A program made the translations under genes and the position numbers. Below are positions 40,146 to 43,526 of a stretch of DNA of 43,526 nt, piece after piece. Origin of the DNA: Candidatus Zipacnadia bacterium (GTDB lineage: Bacteria > Armatimonadota > Zipacnadia > Zipacnadales > UBA5352); NCBI GenBank assembly GCA_029821635.1, contig JALGSW010000033.1, positions 1-43,526 on the forward strand. Reading direction: 5' to 3'. The notes under the pieces are model-generated. The model was not told where the DNA came from, did not search any database, and saw only the letters and a list, made by a program, of their open reading frames with translations. Position 1 is the first letter of the stretch; each line of letters starts with the position of its first letter.

Positions 40146-41441
40146 ATGGCTGGCTTCAACTTCAACATCGGCGGATTCAAGTTGGGAAGCGGCGGTGGCG
40201 CAGCGGCCGGTGCGGCGACGAAGAAGGGCTGCGGCGGAGGCTGCGGCGCTGTATTCGGCGTGATCCTCGGCATCATCATGGTCCCGGTGGGCTTCTACCT
40301 CGTCTACCACGCCGAAGCGAAGCTCGTGGATCATGGGAAGATCTTCGAGAGCATCACGATGTCCCAGCCCGACACGGCGAAGGGCATGGACGGCGAACTG
40401 GTCAAGATCCAGGGCCAGGCTCAGGGCAGCTTCCTGACGATACCCGAGTGGGACGGCGACGCCCTCTACACCCGGACTTTGGTCGAGGAGTACGAGGAGG
40501 AACGCGACTCCGAGGGCGACGTAACCCGGGAGTGGAACACCAGCAGCTCCAACTCGCAATGGGTGCAGTCCCTCACCATCGGCGGCATTGAGATCCGGCC
40601 CGAAGGCGCGAACCCGGTCGGCGAAGACGAAGTCTACTCGGCCTACAAGAAGAAGTTCGAGACGGCTTTCCACGAGGGCACCGATCGGAGCAGCGCGGAC
40701 GTTGGCGACCAGCGCAAGTCCATCGACGTGCTCGACGCCACGAAGGCCGTGATCGTCGTCGGGGAGATGTCGGGCGGCTCCATTCAGGGCGGTCACAGCT
40801 TCGTGGTCAGCACGCAGAACGAACAGCAGACGCTCCAGACGCTCAAGACTGAGTACAAGATGGCGAAGTGGGGCATGAGGGCCGGCGCGGTCTTCCTGAT
40901 CTTCTTCGGCATCATGGCGATCTTCGGGCCGCTGACCATGCTGGTCGGCTACATCCCGTTGGTCGGCGATTCGATCGGCTGCGCCTTCGCGGCTGTCGCG
41001 TTCGTCTTCGCGCTGGTCTCGGTGACGATCGTGACGCTGTTCATCAAGGCCTTCTGGTTCCTGGTGGCGATTGTGGTCATCGGCGTCGGCTACCTGATCA
41101 TCCGCGGTGTCACAAGCCCGAAGAGCAAGCCCGGCAGTGGAGATGCTCCGGGCGGCGGCCCGCAGGCCCCGCCGGTCGCACCGGCAGCGGTCCCGGCAGC
41201 CGTCCCGACGCCCAGCGCGGCTCCTCAGCCGCCCGCGCAGCCCGCGCCCGAGCCTGCCCCGCAGCCTGCTGAGCCGCAGGCTCCCGCTCAGAGCTTCGCC
41301 GGCTCGGACTTCATGCGGCCCGCGCAGCCCGCCGAAGAGGCGCCGCAGGCCGACGAGGCGCCCAAGTTCTGCGCCAAGTGCGGCGCCGGACTCGACCCGG
41401 ACAGCAGGTTCTGCCGGGAGTGCGGCGAGAAGGTGGGTTAG
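40146..41441 (+). CDS. TMEM43-like membrane protein with C-terminal double-cysteine zinc ribbon
   Basis: A 431-residue protein. The glycine-rich start (MAGFNFNIGGFKLGSGGG) leads to a first membrane helix (VFGVILGIIMVPVGFYLVYH, about 36-55). A soluble region (about 56-245, ELVKIQGQAQGSFLTIPEW) follows, then three membrane helices at about 246-330 in the TMEM43/DUF1625 pattern (MRAGAVFLIFFGIMAIFGPL, then VGYIPLVGDSIGCAF). A Pro/Ala-rich linker of some 60 residues ends in a zinc ribbon CAKCGAGLDPDSRFCRECG with two CxxC pairs. The bacterial role of TMEM43-like proteins is not known to me with certainty. The ribosome site is AGGAGGAC. Two AIM24-family genes follow on the same strand with 47 and 57-base spacing, suggesting a membrane-associated three-gene unit. 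Confidence 0.78.
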   Translation: MAGFNFNIGGFKLGSGGGAAAGAATKKGCGGGCGAVFGVILGIIMVPVGFYLVYHAEAKLVDHGKIFESITMSQPDTAKGMDGELVKIQGQAQGSFLTIPEWDGDALYTRTLVEEYEEERDSEGDVTREWNTSSSNSQWVQSLTIGGIEIRPEGANPVGEDEVYSAYKKKFETAFHEGTDRSSADVGDQRKSIDVLDATKAVIVVGEMSGGSIQGGHSFVVSTQNEQQTLQTLKTEYKMAKWGMRAGAVFLIFFGIMAIFGPLTMLVGYIPLVGDSIGCAFAAVAFVFALVSVTIVTLFIKAFWFLVAIVVIGVGYLIIRGVTSPKSKPGSGDAPGGGPQAPPVAPAAVPAAVPTPSAAPQPPAQPAPEPAPQPAEPQAPAQSFAGSDFMRPAQPAEEAPQADEAPKFCAKCGAGLDPDSRFCRECGEKVG

Positions 41442-41488
41442 CTCGCAGTCGCACAAAATGACTACGCAGATTCGGGAGCGTGCCGGTG

Positions 41489-42166
41489 ATGGAGCATCAG
41501 ATCCGCGGAACGGTGATGCAGAGCGTCGAGGTCTCGCTGCAGGCGGGTGAATCGGTCTACACCGAGGCCGGTGGGATGGCGTGGATGAGCCCCGACATCG
41601 GCATGGAGACCAACATGAAGGGCGGGATGATGGGCGCGCTGAAGCGCGCGGTGGCCGGTGAGTCGTTGTTCATGACCACCTACACCGCACCCTCGGCTCC
41701 GGGCTTCGTCACCTTTACGCTCGAGACGCCCGGCACGATCATCCCGATGGAGCTCGCACCGGGGCAGACGATCATCTGCCAGCGTGACGCCTTCATGTGC
41801 GCGCAGTCGAGTGTGCAGCTTGACATGCACTTCCACAAGCGCCTCGGCGCCGGCTTGTTCGGCGGTGAGGGCTTCATATTGCAGAAGGTCACCGGGCCGG
41901 GCGTTGCGTTCTTCGAGGTCGCGGGCGAGACGGTCGAATACAACCTGCAGGCGGGGCAGTCGCTGAAGGTCGATCCCGGTCACCTCGCGCTGATGGACCC
42001 GACCGTGGACTTCGACATCACCATGATCAAGGGCGTCACGAACGTCCTGTTCGGCGGCGAGGGCCTGTTCCTGGCGAACGTCTCCGGTCCGGGGCGCGTG
42101 TGGCTGCAGTCGATGCCGCTGCCGAACCTCGCAGCGAAGCTCTCGCGCTACATCGCGACGAAGTAA
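41489..42166 (+). CDS. AIM24 family protein (first of a tandem pair)
   Basis: A 225-residue soluble beta-rich protein of the AIM24/TIGR00266 family. The ATG at 41489 is preferred over a GTG at 41480, with GGGAG (41474-41478) 10 bases upstream. Family features: the N-terminal IRGTVMQSVEV strand, ESVYTEAGGMAWMS, the GLFGGEGFILQKVTGPG repeat block near 120-136 and its second occurrence GGEGLFLANVSGPGRVWLQSMPLP near 190-213, the two halves of the internal pseudo-duplication. AIM24 proteins form a double-stranded beta-helix-like barrel with no known enzymatic activity; mitochondrial members support inner-membrane organisation. Very similar to the next gene, so it probably arose by local duplication. 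Confidence 0.88.
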   Translation: MEHQIRGTVMQSVEVSLQAGESVYTEAGGMAWMSPDIGMETNMKGGMMGALKRAVAGESLFMTTYTAPSAPGFVTFTLETPGTIIPMELAPGQTIICQRDAFMCAQSSVQLDMHFHKRLGAGLFGGEGFILQKVTGPGVAFFEVAGETVEYNLQAGQSLKVDPGHLALMDPTVDFDITMIKGVTNVLFGGEGLFLANVSGPGRVWLQSMPLPNLAAKLSRYIATK

Positions 42167-42223
42167 CTCGCGGCCGCGTGCATTTCACGCACAGACGCCT
42201 ACTACCGTCAGGGAGGCGATCGC

Positions 42224-42907
42224 ATGGAGTACGTAATCCGTGGTACGGTCATGCAGAGCGTCGAGGTGACGCTTCAGCAGGGCGAAGCGGTCTACACCGA
42301 GGCGGGCGGCATGTCGTGGATGACCGCCAATATCGCGATGGACACCAACATGAAGGGCGGGCTGATGGGGGCGCTCAAGCGAGCGGTCTCGGGCGAATCG
42401 CTCTTCATGACCGACTACACGTGCTCGTCGGCCACGGGCTTTGTGACCTTCACGCCCGAGGTGCCGGGCAAGATCATCGTGCAGGAGCTCGCGCCGGGGC
42501 AGAGCCTGATCTGCCAGCGCGACGCGTTCATGGTGGCCCAGGCGGGCGTGCAGCTTGAGATGCACATGCACAAGCGCCTCGGTGCGATGTTCTTCGGTGG
42601 CGAGGGCTTGTTCATGCAGAAAGTGACCGGTCCGGGCCTGGCGTTCTTCGAGATCGACGGCGAGGTTGTCGAGTACAACCTGGAGGCCGGTCAGGGCCTG
42701 AAGGTCGATCCGGGGCACATCGCGATGATGGACCCGACGGTCGAGTTCGACATCGCGCAGGTGCCGGGCATCAAGAACATCTTCCTGAGCGGCGAGGGCC
42801 TGTTCCTCGCGACGGTGACCGGCCCCGGTCGCGTCTGGCTACAGACGATGCCGGTGCCGAGCCTGGCGATGCGGCTCATCCCGTATCTGCCCAAGCCCAG
42901 TAGCTGA
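42224..42907 (+). CDS. AIM24 family protein (second of a tandem pair)
   Basis: A 227-residue paralogue of the preceding gene, collinear over its whole length: MEYVIRGTVMQSVEVTLQ, AVYTEAGGMSWM, TNMKGGLMGALKRAVSGESLFM, the FFGGEGLFMQKVTGPG block and SGEGLFLATVTGPGRVWLQTMPVP. The C-terminus differs (IPYLPKPSS). The start at 42224 has GGGAGG upstream. Keeping two diverged copies side by side suggests that they form a hetero-oligomer or have separate partners (inference). It is followed by a terminator-like hairpin and is probably cotranscribed with the TMEM43-like protein. Confidence 0.88.
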   Translation: MEYVIRGTVMQSVEVTLQQGEAVYTEAGGMSWMTANIAMDTNMKGGLMGALKRAVSGESLFMTDYTCSSATGFVTFTPEVPGKIIVQELAPGQSLICQRDAFMVAQAGVQLEMHMHKRLGAMFFGGEGLFMQKVTGPGLAFFEIDGEVVEYNLEAGQGLKVDPGHIAMMDPTVEFDIAQVPGIKNIFLSGEGLFLATVTGPGRVWLQTMPVPSLAMRLIPYLPKPSS

Positions 42908-42936
42908 AGTGGTCTCTCGTGGGAGGGAGACGCGAC

Positions 42937-42963
42937 GCCCGGGGTTCTCACAGAGCCCCGGGC
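42937..42963. terminator. hairpin terminator after the AIM24 genes
   Basis: GCCCGGGG (42937-42944) and CCCCGGGC (42956-42963) form a perfect 8-bp stem with an 11-base loop, 29 bases after the AIM24 stop. It lies between convergent genes and may serve both. Confidence 0.65.
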
Positions 42964-42978
42964 ATCGGGATTTGGCTT

Positions 42979-43002
42979 GACAGGCGGGGACGCCTGTCCT
43001 AC
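42979..43002 (-). repeat. dispersed hairpin repeat, family 2, overlapping a stop codon
   Basis: On the minus strand it reads GTAG then GACAGGCG, loop TCCC, CGCCTGTC. It matches the family-2 hairpin at 11545-11567, where the stem is GACGGGC/GCCCGTC, so both arms changed together. The TAG stop of the partial gene (43001-42999) is inside the GTAG start of the repeat. Confidence 0.55.
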
Positions 43003-43526
43003 TTCGCGCCCCAACTGAGCGCCGGGCCGCCGCTCACCGCGCCCGCCGGCGTCACCAGCTCCGTCGTCACGTCGCCCATCTCATCGCTCCCCGGCACGAG
43101 GATCGCCTCGGGTGCGCCGCCCGCGATGCGCGCGAGCCACAGCGGCGCGTTGGTGCTGAAGCCCTCCGCGATCGCGCCCGGCGCAAGACCCAGCACGAAC
43201 TCCCTGCCTCCGTGCGCGATGCGCAGGCCGCCCTCGAAGGCCACCACTTCCGGCGCAGGCGGATCGGGCGTGGGGGAGATCAGCAGCAGCGTGATCGCCC
43301 GCAGGTCGCCGGCGGCGGTGCATGACGCCCAGGCGTCGTGCGTGGCGCGGTTCGTGCGCTCGCGTGGCTGCGCGCTCATCGGCAGCGCGGTCCCGTCGGG
43401 CAGCAGCGTCATCGCCTGCAGCGCCATCTCACCGGAGCGCACGGTCAGCAGCGGCCCATCGGCGACGGTCTCACCGTTCGGGTGCAGCATGAAGCGCACG
43501 TCGTGGTCGGCGGTGGTGCCCAGGGG
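42999..43526 (-). CDS. partial gene, C-terminal beta-rich fragment, possibly heparinase II/III-like
   Basis: The frame is open from the right edge of the window to the TAG at 43001-42999, so only the C-terminal 175 residues are present and the start lies outside. A GTG at 43499 is inside the open frame and need not be the start. The segment is beta-rich (GTTADHDVRFMLHPNGETV, then VVAFEGGLRIAHGGREFVLGLAP). Such an end resembles the C-terminal sandwich of heparinase II/III-type lyases or similar polysaccharide enzymes, but no catalytic motif is present and the assignment is weak. The stop codon is formed inside a dispersed hairpin repeat. Confidence 0.5.
   Translation of the reverse strand, partial: PLGTTADHDVRFMLHPNGETVADGPLLTVRSGEMALQAMTLLPDGTALPMSAQPRERTNRATHDAWASCTAAGDLRAITLLLISPTPDPPAPEVVAFEGGLRIAHGGREFVLGLAPGAIAEGFSTNAPLWLARIAGGAPEAILVPGSDEMGDVTTELVTPAGAVSGGPALSWGAK

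Overview
The window is a GC-rich bacterial chromosomal segment that is almost fully coding. No rRNA, tRNA, CRISPR array, transposase or phage gene was recognised. A nearly complete lipid A/Kdo export cluster (fabZ, lpxA, lpxB, msbA, waaA, lpxK, lpxL) together with lgt and lspA says the cell has an outer membrane. The H-X9-DG pseudopilin-like proteins with the 'REKAR...C..N.KQ' signature, and many large secreted TIM-barrel and LamG proteins, are typical of Armatimonadota or Planctomycetota. I favour an uncultured Armatimonadota-like lineage; this is inference from gene content only.

Layout. (1) 150-2871, minus: a roadblock/LC7 protein overlapping a Gfo/Idh/MocA oxidoreductase, a small unknown protein and a lipoprotein. 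(2) A divergent pair, a secreted glycosidase-like protein (3003-5636, minus) and a DUF4432 aldose-epimerase-like protein (6052-7140, plus), separated by 415 bases that hold two inverted triplets of an ATCCTGT heptamer at about 21-base spacing. (3) 7190-11516, plus: queH, then an ECF sigma factor, a composite anti-sigma factor carrying a pseudopilin-like and a DUF4349 domain, three stand-alone relatives of the pseudopilin domain, and a 43-residue membrane peptide. (4) 11654-19967, plus: a 1272-residue LamG/TIM-barrel protein, a sugar isomerase, another secreted TIM-barrel protein, a YebC regulator and a creatininase-family amidohydrolase. (5) 20015-39822, minus: an OYE/GltD-like flavoprotein, an orphan sugar-type ABC ATPase, a GH26-like protein, the lipid A genes, an HD hydrolase, lgt, lspA, a DksA/TraR protein and ileS. 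(6) 40146-42907, plus: a TMEM43-like membrane protein with a zinc ribbon and two tandem AIM24 proteins. (7) The 3' part of a minus-strand gene at the right edge.

How it fits together. The lipid A genes form one tightly packed operon (spacings from overlaps to 96 nt) behind a perfect TTGACA-18-TATAAT promoter. Many of the remaining genes suggest use of complex carbohydrates: secreted hydrolase-like proteins, sugar epimerases and isomerases, an oxidoreductase and an ABC ATPase. The most unusual items are the sigma/anti-sigma-pseudopilin-DUF4349 module, the mirrored ATCCTGT leaders, and several families of short intergenic hairpin repeats whose stems change in a compensated way.
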